From Streptomyces sp. NRRL F-525 (lineage in GTDB: Bacteria > Actinomycetota > Actinomycetes > Streptomycetales > Streptomycetaceae): a stretch of 64,000 bases of DNA. The notes beneath the pieces were generated by a model. It did no database searches, had not been told where the DNA came from, and saw only the letters and a program-made list of their open reading frames with translations. Where the stretch lies: positions 5,247 through 69,246 of the forward strand of contig NZ_JNXE01000045.1 of NCBI RefSeq assembly GCF_000716605.1. The letters are read 5' to 3'. This document shows, in pieces, positions 53,671 to 61,248 of this stretch (the first letter of the stretch is position 1; each line of letters begins with the position of its first letter). A program made the position numbers and the translations under genes.

Positions 53671-55218
53671 TCAGGCGACTCCCGCACCCGCCGTGCCCGC
53701 GAGGGCTTCGAGGTCACTCTTGCGGACGCGGATCACCAACCAGGCGGTGACCAGGGCGAGTACGGCCATCGCGGCGGCCGGGACGAAGGCCGTCGCGATG
53801 CCGTGCGCGAGCACCTCGTGCCCCCAAGGCGCGGGCAACTGGTGCGACTTGGAGAACGCCGCCTTCTGTCCCGCCGATCCGTCCGCCAGGAACTTCGGCA
53901 GTTGCTTCTTCGCCTCGTCCTTGATGGCCGAGCCGAACACCGTGGTCAGGATGGACAGACCGAGCGAACCGCCCACCTGCTGCATGGCGTTGAGCAGCGC
54001 GGAGGCCGCGCCCGCCTCGTGCTGGGCGACACCGGAGACGGCGGTGACCGTCAGCGTCACGAAGTTCAGGCCCATCCCGAAGCCGAACACGAGCATCGGA
54101 CCGAGCACTCCGCCGACGTACGAACTGTCCGAGCTGATCAGGGTCTGCCAGGCCAGCCCGATCATCGCGAGCGCCGAGCCCATGAGCATGAAGGGCCGTG
54201 GCCCGAGCACCGGCAGGAAGCGCTGGGACAGCCCCGCGCCGGCCGCGATCACGACCGTCACCGGCAGGAAGGCGAGACCCGCCTGGATCGGGGTGTACCC
54301 CAGCACGTTCTGCACGAAGAGCACGATGTAGAAGAACATCCCGAACATCGCGGCGGCCAGGCTCAGCATGATCACGTAGGTGCCCGAGCGATTGCGGTCG
54401 GCGAACATCCTGAGCGGGGTGATCGGCTCCTTGGCCCGGGACTCGGTGATCACGAAGGCCAGCAGCAGGACGATCGCCGCGGCGAAGGACCCGATGGTCA
54501 GGCCGTCGCGCCAGCCCTTGTCCGCCGCGCGGATGAAGCCGTAGACGAGGGACGCCATGCCCGCCGTCGAGGTCAGCGCGCCCGCGATGTCGAAGCGGCC
54601 GGTGTGCCGTTCGGACTCGTTGATGTACAGCGGTGTGAGTACCGCGATCAGTACGCCGATCGGCAGGTTGACGAAGAACACCCAGCGCCAGTCGAGCCAT
54701 TCGGTGAGCATGCCGCCCGCGAGCAGTCCGATCGCGCCACCGCCCGCCGAGACCGCGGCGAAGACTCCGAACGCCCTGTTCCGCTCAGGCCCTTCGGGGA
54801 ACGTGGTGGTGATGAGTGCCAGCGAGGTGGGCGACGCGATCGCGCCACCCATGCCCTGCAGGACGCGCGCGGCCAGCAGCTGCCAGGGTTCCTGGGCGAG
54901 ACCGCCCAGCAGCGAGGCGAAGGTGAAGAGCAGGATGCCGGTGGTGAACACCCGCCGCCGGCCGAGGATGTCACCGGCCCGGCCGCCGAGCAGCAGCAGG
55001 CCGCCGAAGGTGAGCGTGTAGGCGCTGACGACCCAGGTGAGGTCGGTGGTGCTGAAACTGAGTGCGGCTTGAATGTGCGGGAGCGCGATGTTCACAATCG
55101 TCGCGTCGAGTACCACCATGAGTTGGCAGGCCGCGATGACCGCGAGCGCGATGCCGGGATGCCCCTCCCGGCGGGCCGCTCCTGGCTTGGGGTGCTGAAT
55201 CAACTGAGAGGTTGTCAC
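53671..55218 (-). CDS. MFS drug transporter, DHA2 (14-helix) family
   Basis: A 515-residue drug/proton antiporter of the EmrB/QacA subfamily with about 14 membrane helices. The family motifs are visible: VVLDATIVNIALPHIQ in helix 1, GGRAGDILGRRRVF (motif A) near 75, and the helix-5 motif GAIGLLAGGMLTEWLDWRWVFFVNLPIG near 160. The GTG at 55218 follows GGGGGA. A TetR-family gene lies on the opposite strand with two identical-type operators between. It probably exports toxic compounds or an endogenous metabolite; the substrate is unknown. Confidence 0.92.
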   Translation of the reverse strand: MTTSQLIQHPKPGAARREGHPGIALAVIAACQLMVVLDATIVNIALPHIQAALSFSTTDLTWVVSAYTLTFGGLLLLGGRAGDILGRRRVFTTGILLFTFASLLGGLAQEPWQLLAARVLQGMGGAIASPTSLALITTTFPEGPERNRAFGVFAAVSAGGGAIGLLAGGMLTEWLDWRWVFFVNLPIGVLIAVLTPLYINESERHTGRFDIAGALTSTAGMASLVYGFIRAADKGWRDGLTIGSFAAAIVLLLAFVITESRAKEPITPLRMFADRNRSGTYVIMLSLAAAMFGMFFYIVLFVQNVLGYTPIQAGLAFLPVTVVIAAGAGLSQRFLPVLGPRPFMLMGSALAMIGLAWQTLISSDSSYVGGVLGPMLVFGFGMGLNFVTLTVTAVSGVAQHEAGAASALLNAMQQVGGSLGLSILTTVFGSAIKDEAKKQLPKFLADGSAGQKAAFSKSHQLPAPWGHEVLAHGIATAFVPAAAMAVLALVTAWLVIRVRKSDLEALAGTAGAGVA

Positions 55219-55241
55219 TATGGGTCCCCCACAAGTGTGTT

Positions 55242-55261
55242 AGTGAACGCTCGCGTTCACT
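55242..55261. promoter_or_regulatory. TetR-type operator 1
   Basis: AGTGAACGCTCGCGTTCACT, a palindrome with nine-base arms around a two-base centre. It lies 24 bases before the MFS GTG, where it would cover its promoter. A matching copy occurs 48 bases away. Confidence 0.85.
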
Positions 55262-55289
55262 GCCGCGTCAACGGTAGTGAGTCCCCGAC

Positions 55290-55309
55290 AGTGAACGCAA
55301 GCGTTCACT
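55290..55309. promoter_or_regulatory. TetR-type operator 2
   Basis: AGTGAACGCAAGCGTTCACT, identical to operator 1 in both nine-base arms and different only in the two central bases. It lies between the MFS and TetR genes, 109 bases before the TetR ATG. Confidence 0.85.
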
Positions 55310-55417
55310 TAACTCGCCTTCGTGCGGCATCTCCCCGTCGCTGCCGCGTGACGCGTCCCCGATCCCCCACCCCGATCCCCGGAATTCCCCATTCCACTGC
55401 TCGCTGGAGAAACTCAG

Positions 55418-56041
55418 ATGGTTACTTCGGGCTGGACGGCCGCCCCCGCTCGGACGGCCTCCCTCCGACGCCGTGGCGCCGTGCTCGAACGCGCGATCCT
55501 GGACGCCGCGTTGGAGCAACTCGGCACGGTCGGATGGAACGCCCTCACGATGGAAGGCGTCGCCGCCGGCGCCCAGACAGGCAAGGCCGCGGTCTACCGG
55601 CGCTGGTCGTCGAAGGAGGACCTCGTCGCGGACGCGCTGCAAGCAGGCCTGCCGCGCCTGAACGAGGCGCCCGACCTCGGGAGCGTGCGCGAGGACCTGC
55701 TGGCGTTGTGCGTGCAGGCGCGCGACGCGATGTACTCACGCCCTGGGTGCGCCCTGCGCTCGGTGATTCACGAATGCGACACCGCCCAGGCGGAGCGCTT
55801 CCACGGCGTGATCTTCGAAGGGGTCGTGGAACCGACGATCCGACTGCTCGGAGAGGTGATCAACCGCGGAATAGAGCGCGGCGAGGTCCGCCCCGACGCC
55901 TCCAACGGCTATGTCCTGGACGCCGTCCCGGCGATGATGATGTACCGATCGAAGATGTGCGGCAGCGAATGGGTCGACCGCGACATCGAGGAAATGATCG
56001 ACCAGTTGATGCTTCCGCTGCTCCGGCCCGGCGGTGCGTGA
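55418..56041 (+). CDS. TetR-family transcriptional repressor
   Basis: A 207-residue repressor. The helix-turn-helix is in residues about 20-70: LERAILDAALEQLGTVGWNALTMEGVAAGAQTGKAAVYRRWSSKEDLVADAL, with the usual TetR turn. The C-terminal two-thirds is a ligand-binding helical domain of the TetR_C_16-like type. It is divergent from the MFS exporter gene, and two 20-bp operators lie between them, so it most likely represses the exporter (and itself) until a ligand is bound. The inducer cannot be predicted. Confidence 0.9.
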   Translation: MVTSGWTAAPARTASLRRRGAVLERAILDAALEQLGTVGWNALTMEGVAAGAQTGKAAVYRRWSSKEDLVADALQAGLPRLNEAPDLGSVREDLLALCVQARDAMYSRPGCALRSVIHECDTAQAERFHGVIFEGVVEPTIRLLGEVINRGIERGEVRPDASNGYVLDAVPAMMMYRSKMCGSEWVDRDIEEMIDQLMLPLLRPGGA

Positions 56042-56123
56042 AGCCGGATCGGAGCGGTCTTCGGGGGGCTCACCGAAACCCGGGTGTCGCTGAGGGCGCC
56101 GGGCGGCGTACCCTGAGCACGCC

Positions 56124-56825
56124 ATGCCGTACGAACCACCCACTCATACCGTCGAGCGCTCACTCCGCGCCACGACCGGGGCCAAGGTCATTGCCGGCGT
56201 CGACGAGGTGGGGCGCGGTGCGTGGGCCGGCCCCGTCACCGTCTGCGCGGCGGTCACTGGACTGCGCCGACCCCCCGAAGGCCTCACCGACTCCAAGCTC
56301 ATCGCGGTCAGACGACGCACCGAACTCGCCGAGGAACTCCGCAAGTGGGTCTCGGCGTACGCCCTGGGGCACGCCTCCCACGAAGAGATCGACGACCTGG
56401 GGATGACGGCCGCGCTGCGGCTCGCCGCGGTGCGTGCTCTGGAGGCCTTGCCCGTTCGCCCCGACGCGGTCATCCTCGACGGGAAGCACGATTACCTCGG
56501 GGACCCCTGGCGGGTCCGTACGGTGATCAAGGGCGACCAGTCCTGTGTGGCGGTCGCGGCCGCTTCGGTGATCGCCAAGGTTCAGCGCGACAAAATGATG
56601 GCCGAACTGGGCATCGACCATGCAGACTTCGCTTTCGCGGCCAACGCCGGGTATCCCTCACCCGTGCACAAGGCCGCACTGGAGGAGCGGGGCCCCACCC
56701 CGTACCACCGGTTGTCGTGGGCGTATCTTGATGCGCTGCCCCAGTGGCGGCACCTCAAGAAGGCCCGCAGTTGGGCGGAGGGAAACGTTCCGAAGATCGA
56801 GGGCCAGCTCGGTTTCGACTTCTGA
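56124..56825 (+). CDS. rnhB: ribonuclease HII
   Basis: RNase HII removes ribonucleotides embedded in DNA and RNA of hybrids. The 233-residue enzyme has the catalytic motifs [17 protein letters not shown] (Asp and Glu, near residues 25-30), [23 protein letters not shown] (Asp near 117) and [18 protein letters not shown], and the family end [11 protein letters not shown] ... [15 protein letters not shown] at about 56109-56114 lies about nine bases before the ATG. Its role in ribonucleotide repair fits its position among genome maintenance genes. Confidence 0.96.
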   Translation: MPYEPPTHTVERSLRATTGAKVIAGVDEVGRGAWAGPVTVCAAVTGLRRPPEGLTDSKLIAVRRRTELAEELRKWVSAYALGHASHEEIDDLGMTAALRLAAVRALEALPVRPDAVILDGKHDYLGDPWRVRTVIKGDQSCVAVAAASVIAKVQRDKMMAELGIDHADFAFAANAGYPSPVHKAALEERGPTPYHRLSWAYLDALPQWRHLKKARSWAEGNVPKIEGQLGFDF

Positions 56826-56893
56826 CCGTTCCGCTCGCACTCATGTGCCACCCGCTGCCGCAAGCCGCATCAGCGTTTGATAAAAATCAGCTC

Positions 56894-57535
56894 ATGCCTC
56901 TCATTCCCGAGGAGCCTCAGATTCACGAGAGTGCCCAGGGTCCCAGCGTCACTCCGGCCACTGGCCGCGTCGCGCCGACCCCCCGCCCTGTACCCGGCCC
57001 CCGCCCCGCGGCGCCGTCGCGTCCCGGTCGCCCCGGCCCCCTGCGGCCCACGGCACCGGCGCAACGTACGCCGCGCGACGTGGCCGTGGCCAAGCCCGGA
57101 CCCTCGGGTCCGGCTGTCCCCGCCTCCTCCGGCACCGCTGTGGCGACCCCGCAGATCCAGCTGATCCCGGCCTCGGCCGAGGGCGCGCTGGACGCTGCCG
57201 AGGAAGCCGTGGACCTGCTCCTGGAGGCGGGCCGTGCCCCCGGTGACGTGCTGGTGATCACCACCGGCGAACCGCACCCGTGGGCCGCCCATGAACTGTC
57301 CTTCGGTGAAGCCTCCTACTGGGCGCAGCACGACGCGCGCGACGACGTCTTCTACGCGGACGCCGCCGTCGCGGGCCGGGCGGCGTCCCGTCCCGTCGTC
57401 GTGGTCGCCGTCAACGGAGGCGCGGCCGACGTTGCCACCACCGCCCTGCCCCTGGCCCTCGGCCGGGCCGGCGCCCTGCTGATCGTCTGCGGCGACCCGC
57501 AGCAGATCAACTCGGTGCTGGGCGCGGGCGTCTGA
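56894..57535 (+). CDS. hypothetical protein between rnhB and recQ
   Basis: A 213-residue protein. The first 85 residues are Pro/Arg/Ala-rich and likely disordered; the rest is a compact alpha-beta region with IQLIPASAEGALDAAEEAVDLLLEAG, DVLVITTGEPHPWAAHELSFGEASYW and RPVVVVAVNGGAADVA, and it ends LIVCGDPQQINSVLGAG. The strand-turn pattern resembles the second half of a nucleotide-binding fold, but no P-loop is present, so I give no function. ATG 56894 is the first start that avoids overlapping rnhB. A strong terminator follows two bases after the stop. Confidence 0.68.
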   Translation: MPLIPEEPQIHESAQGPSVTPATGRVAPTPRPVPGPRPAAPSRPGRPGPLRPTAPAQRTPRDVAVAKPGPSGPAVPASSGTAVATPQIQLIPASAEGALDAAEEAVDLLLEAGRAPGDVLVITTGEPHPWAAHELSFGEASYWAQHDARDDVFYADAAVAGRAASRPVVVVAVNGGAADVATTALPLALGRAGALLIVCGDPQQINSVLGAGV

Positions 57536-57536
57536 C

Positions 57537-57558
57537 CCTTCCGGGAACACCCGGAAGG
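57537..57558 (+). terminator. hairpin terminator after the hypothetical gene
   Basis: CCTTCCGGG-AACA-CCCGGAAGG: a perfect nine-bp stem with a four-base loop, immediately after the 56894 gene's stop codon at 57533-57535. Confidence 0.85.
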
Positions 57559-57769
57559 CTCGCGGAGGGCGACGGCGGTCAGATGAACGCCGTCGCGACG
57601 GTCTGAGCACGGTGACGCATTCGGCGTGCGCGGAATTCTGGTGCCGTCGGTGAAGTGCCCCTGCCACGGCTGTACTTGTGCCCCGCCACCGAAGTGTGGG
57701 CGACTCGGCGTCGTAGAGACTCCGCAATGACAGGGCCGTACGGTCCGGGCGCGGAGCCCGGACCGGGTG
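57559..57769. other. intergenic region, no gene seen
   Basis: About 210 bases between convergent genes. It contains only GC-rich sequence and no further hairpin or RNA gene that I can support. Confidence 0.4.
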
Positions 57770-58405
57770 TCAGCGGGCAGCGGCGCGGCGCAGAACCTCC
57801 GAGGCGGCGCCGCCGGTGCGGGGCAGGAGGGGTGGTACCTCGGACATGGCGAAAGGTTCCGGCGCGGAGTCCGCGCTGGGCCGTCGGCCGCCGCGCCCCT
57901 CACCGAGCACCTGCCAGCCGTCACGGGTCAGCGTGATGTAGGCCCCGCAGCGCAGCCCGTGCAGGGTGCAGGCGTCCCGCAGCCCCCACATCCATGCGCC
58001 GTCCTCCTCCGTCCAACGCGCGTCGCCCTCACGGCAGTAGAGCAGCACGGCCGTGCGCACCGGGGTACGGCGGCGCAGATCGTGCGGGATGACGCGGCGC
58101 AGCTGCGCGAGCAGCGCGTTGCGGAACATCCAGCCGTCGGCCGGGGCGGACCGCCGGACGAACGAGGCGCTCGCGAGCAGCCGCTCGTCCGGATCGAGGA
58201 CGGCCACGACCGCGGTAGCCGGTCTCGGCCGGTGTCGGGAGTGCAGCCCGCTGACGACCTCGCGCGGATTGCGCAGCAACGGGATGCCGGCGGCGGCCCA
58301 TTCGGAGGGCTCGAGCAGACGGGCCAGGGGGTTGGCGGAAGCGGCGGACAGGTCGGCAGACGTCGACGTGGATGCCGCGGAGGACGGAGCGAATCCGAAG
58401 GTCAC
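57770..58405 (-). CDS. hypothetical protein, transcribed towards rnhB
   Basis: A 211-residue soluble protein. It has an N-terminal Ser/Thr/Ala-rich stretch (about 25 residues), then EPSEWAAAGIPLLRNPREVVSGLHSR, a VVAVLDPDERLLASASFVRR strand near 68-87, and RTAVLLYCREGDARWTEEDGAW near 118-139. It ends with a Pro/Arg/Ala-rich tail of about 40 residues. I do not recognise a family. GTG 58405 has a good GGGAGGA site. It is divergent from recQ. Confidence 0.65.
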   Translation of the reverse strand: MTFGFAPSSAASTSTSADLSAASANPLARLLEPSEWAAAGIPLLRNPREVVSGLHSRHRPRPATAVVAVLDPDERLLASASFVRRSAPADGWMFRNALLAQLRRVIPHDLRRRTPVRTAVLLYCREGDARWTEEDGAWMWGLRDACTLHGLRCGAYITLTRDGWQVLGEGRGGRRPSADSAPEPFAMSEVPPLLPRTGGAASEVLRRAAAR

Positions 58406-58744
58406 GGTCCTCCCTTCGGCTACGCGCCCACACTACGGGCGGGGTCGGATTCGGGGGAGCGCACACCGCAGCAGAGCCCTACCGGATCACGGACGAGCCG
58501 TGCGGGGAGCGGACTCCAATTCTTCCTGTCGAACTGGGATGCGGCAACGAGCAAATGGGGCCACAGACCCTTATCTGACGGTCTGTGGCTTATATCCCTA
58601 CCCAATGAGCCACCCGGCGACGCCTGGGACGTTCGGGCACGACACTTTCGTACGCCATTGAGGTGCGGGAGGTCCAGAGGGAGCCGGTCGGACGGGGTGC
58701 GGGACACGGGCCCGCGCGCTTCGTCGCGGCGGGGGATTGGGCCG
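58406..58744. other. intergenic region upstream of recQ
   Basis: About 340 bases. A GACAGTCTGT-like stretch and a GTTCGGGCACGAC run lie within, but no LexA box (GAACnnnnGTTC) is seen. The recQ frame is open back to 58663, but the first strong signal, the RecA-NDp motif, starts at 58745. Confidence 0.4.
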
Positions 58745-58767
58745 TTGTCAGTGGCGTGCGGTTGCAT
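58745..58767 (+). promoter_or_regulatory. RecA-NDp (PafBC-type) promoter of recQ
   Basis: TTGTCAGTG (58745-58753), an exact copy of the nine-base half, then eight spacer bases and TTGCAT (58762-58767). The -10 deviates at its second base. It ends six bases before the recQ ATG at 58774, matching the geometry of the AI-2E-family gene's promoter. Confidence 0.65.
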
Positions 58768-58773
58768 GGGGGC

Positions 58774-60933
58774 ATGAGCAACCAGGAGCTGCGTGCCGAA
58801 GCCGACGCCATCCTTGCCGAGCTGGTCGGTGATCAGAGCGGTACGGCGCGGCTGCGCGAGGACCAGTGGCAGGCGGTGGAGGCCCTGGTGGAGGACCGCC
58901 GGCGCGCGCTGGTGGTGCAGCGCACCGGCTGGGGCAAGTCGGCGGTGTACTTCGTCGCCACTGCCCTGCTGCGCCGGCGCGGCTCCGGTCCTACGGTGAT
59001 CATCTCGCCGCTCCTGGCGCTGATGCGCAACCAGGTCGAGTCGGCGGCGCGGGCCGGTATCCGGGCGCACACGATCAACTCGGCCAACCCGGAAGAGTGG
59101 GACGACATCTACGGAGAGGTCGAACGGGGCGAGACCGACGTCCTCCTGGTGAGCCCGGAGCGGCTCAATTCCGTCGACTTCCGCGACCAGGTCCTGCCCA
59201 AGCTCGCCGCTACGACCGGCCTCCTGGTCGTCGACGAGGCGCACTGCATCTCCGACTGGGGACACGACTTCCGCCCCGACTACCGCAGGCTGCGGGCGAT
59301 GCTGGCCGAACTGCCCGCCGGCGTACCGGTGCTGGCCACCACGGCAACCGCCAACGCGCGCGTGACGGCCGATGTGGCCGAGCAGTTGGGCACGGGCGCG
59401 GGGGAGGCCCTGGTGCTCCGTGGCCCGCTGGAGCGGGAGAGCCTGCGGCTGGGAGTGGTCCAACTGCCGGACGCCGCGCACCGTTTGGCCTGGCTCGCCG
59501 AGCACCTGGACGAGCTGACCGGCTCCGGGATCATCTACACGCTCACCGTGGCCGCGGCCGAGGAGGCCACCGCCTTCCTGCGCCAACGCGGCTTCAAGGT
59601 GGCCTCGTACACCGGGAAGACCGAGAACGCCGACCGCCTGCAGGCTGAGATCGACCTCCAGGAGAACCGCGTCAAGGCCCTCGTCGCCACCTCGGCACTG
59701 GGCATGGGCTACGACAAGCCGGACCTCGGCTTCGTCGTCCACCTCGGCTCGCCCTCCTCGCCGATCGCCTACTACCAGCAGGTGGGCCGAGCGGGTCGCG
59801 GTGTGGCCCACGCCGATGTGCTGCTCCTGCCCGGCCGCGAGGACGAGGCCATCTGGCGCTACTTCGCCGATACGGCCTTCCCGCCCGAGACGCAGGTCAG
59901 GCAGACCCTCTCGGCCCTCGCCGACGCCGGACGGCCACTGTCCGTGCCGGCCCTGGAGACGGCGGTCGACCTGCGGCGCAGCCGCCTGGAGACGATGCTG
60001 AAGGTCCTGGACGTCGACGGCGCGGTCAAGCGGGTGAAGGGCGGCTGGGCGGCCACGGGCGCGGAGTGGGCCTACGACGCCGAGCGGTACACCTGGGTGG
60101 CCAAACAGCGCGCGGCCGAGCAGCAGGCCATGCGCGACTACGTGAGTACGTCCCAGTGCCGGATGGAGTTCCTGCGCCGGCAACTGGACGACGAAGGCGC
60201 GGTGCCGTGCGGCCGCTGCGACAACTGCGCGGGCGCCTGGATCGATTCCTCGGTCTCCGCGGAGACGCTGACGGGGGCGACGAAGGAACTGGACCGCCCG
60301 GGCGTGGAGGTCGAGCCGCGCCGGATGTGGCCGACCGGGATGGCCGCGCTGGGTGTCGACCTCAAGGGCCGTATCCCGGCGAAGGACCAGTGCTCCACCG
60401 GACGTGCCCTGGGACGGCTCTCGGACATCGGCTGGGGCAACCGGCTGCGCCCGCTGCTGGCCGAGAACGCGCCCGACGGCCCGGTCCCCGACGACGTCCT
60501 GAAGGCCGCGGTGGCGGTCCTCGCGGACTGGGCGCGCTCTCCTGGCGGTTGGGCACCGAATGTCGCGGACGCCTCCGCCCGGCCCGTGGGCGTCGTGGCC
60601 GTACCGTCCCTGCGCCGCCCGCAGTTGGTCGGTTCCCTCGCCCAGGGCATCGCGAGCATCGGCCGCCTCCCCCTCCTGGGCACCTTGACGTACACCGGAC
60701 CGGACGGCACGCACGGGGCGCGTCGCAGCAACTCCGCCCAACGCCTCAGGGCCCTGTCCGACGCGTTCGCCGTCTCCGGGGAACTGGCCGATGCCCTGGC
60801 CGCCTCTCCCGGCCCCGTCCTGCTCGTGGACGACTACACCGACTCGGGCTGGACACTCGCGGTCGCTGCCCGACTGCTCCGCCGGGCAGGAAGCGAACAG
60901 GTGCTTCCGCTGGTTCTGGCTGCGGCGGGCTGA
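58774..60933 (+). CDS. recQ: RecQ-family DNA helicase with C-terminal phosphoribosyltransferase-like domain
   Basis: A 719-residue 3'-5' helicase. Walker A is QRTGWGKSAVYF (near 53), Walker B/DEAH is LLVVDEAHCISDWGHDFRPDY (near 151), and ALVATSALGMGYDKPDLGFVVH and YQQVGRAGRG are helicase motifs V-VI. The zinc domain shows PCGRCDNC (near 478). Instead of an HRDC domain, the C-terminal 130 residues have RRSNSAQRLRALSDAF and GPVLLVDDYTDSGWTL, the PRPP-loop pattern of ComF-like phosphoribosyltransferases. ATG 58774 is chosen because it starts six bases after the promoter -10; the upstream extension would run through the promoter. Confidence 0.9.
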   Translation: MSNQELRAEADAILAELVGDQSGTARLREDQWQAVEALVEDRRRALVVQRTGWGKSAVYFVATALLRRRGSGPTVIISPLLALMRNQVESAARAGIRAHTINSANPEEWDDIYGEVERGETDVLLVSPERLNSVDFRDQVLPKLAATTGLLVVDEAHCISDWGHDFRPDYRRLRAMLAELPAGVPVLATTATANARVTADVAEQLGTGAGEALVLRGPLERESLRLGVVQLPDAAHRLAWLAEHLDELTGSGIIYTLTVAAAEEATAFLRQRGFKVASYTGKTENADRLQAEIDLQENRVKALVATSALGMGYDKPDLGFVVHLGSPSSPIAYYQQVGRAGRGVAHADVLLLPGREDEAIWRYFADTAFPPETQVRQTLSALADAGRPLSVPALETAVDLRRSRLETMLKVLDVDGAVKRVKGGWAATGAEWAYDAERYTWVAKQRAAEQQAMRDYVSTSQCRMEFLRRQLDDEGAVPCGRCDNCAGAWIDSSVSAETLTGATKELDRPGVEVEPRRMWPTGMAALGVDLKGRIPAKDQCSTGRALGRLSDIGWGNRLRPLLAENAPDGPVPDDVLKAAVAVLADWARSPGGWAPNVADASARPVGVVAVPSLRRPQLVGSLAQGIASIGRLPLLGTLTYTGPDGTHGARRSNSAQRLRALSDAFAVSGELADALAASPGPVLLVDDYTDSGWTLAVAARLLRRAGSEQVLPLVLAAAG

Positions 60934-61248
60934 GGTTTCGCTTTCGGGCGCCTTGTCGTAGGCCGCCTCTGGTCGAGGTGATGGCGGTCTGCGGTGCGGT
61001 GATTCGCGCTGGGCCGGGGCGAGTTTCGGTGGTGCGGAATTGCCTCGGGCGGGGCGAGTTTTGATCACGGCGACCGAATAGCCTCAGCGGCCCGCTCCCC
61101 GCAGGGCGATCGCACCTTCGCCGCGGGCGGCCCGGATTTCCTGGCCAGGTGGGCCGACTTGGGCCTGGCGAACCTCATGTGGCGTGTCCCTGACCGGACT
61201 TATCCACAGGGTCAAGCGGAACTTTGCGATCCGCGAGATCGTCGATGC
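60934..61248 (+). other. intergenic region, no gene seen
   Basis: About 315 bases between recQ and the DUF4192 gene. I see no strong hairpin or RNA. An in-frame extension of the DUF4192 ORF to 61159 lacks a ribosome site. The stretch AACTTTGCGATC near 61220-61231 is the only A/T-richer patch and could hold its promoter. Confidence 0.4.

Noticed and set aside
58663..58773. Upstream in-frame start of recQ giving 37 extra residues
   Set aside because: The extension would run through the promoter motif and lacks similarity to RecQ.
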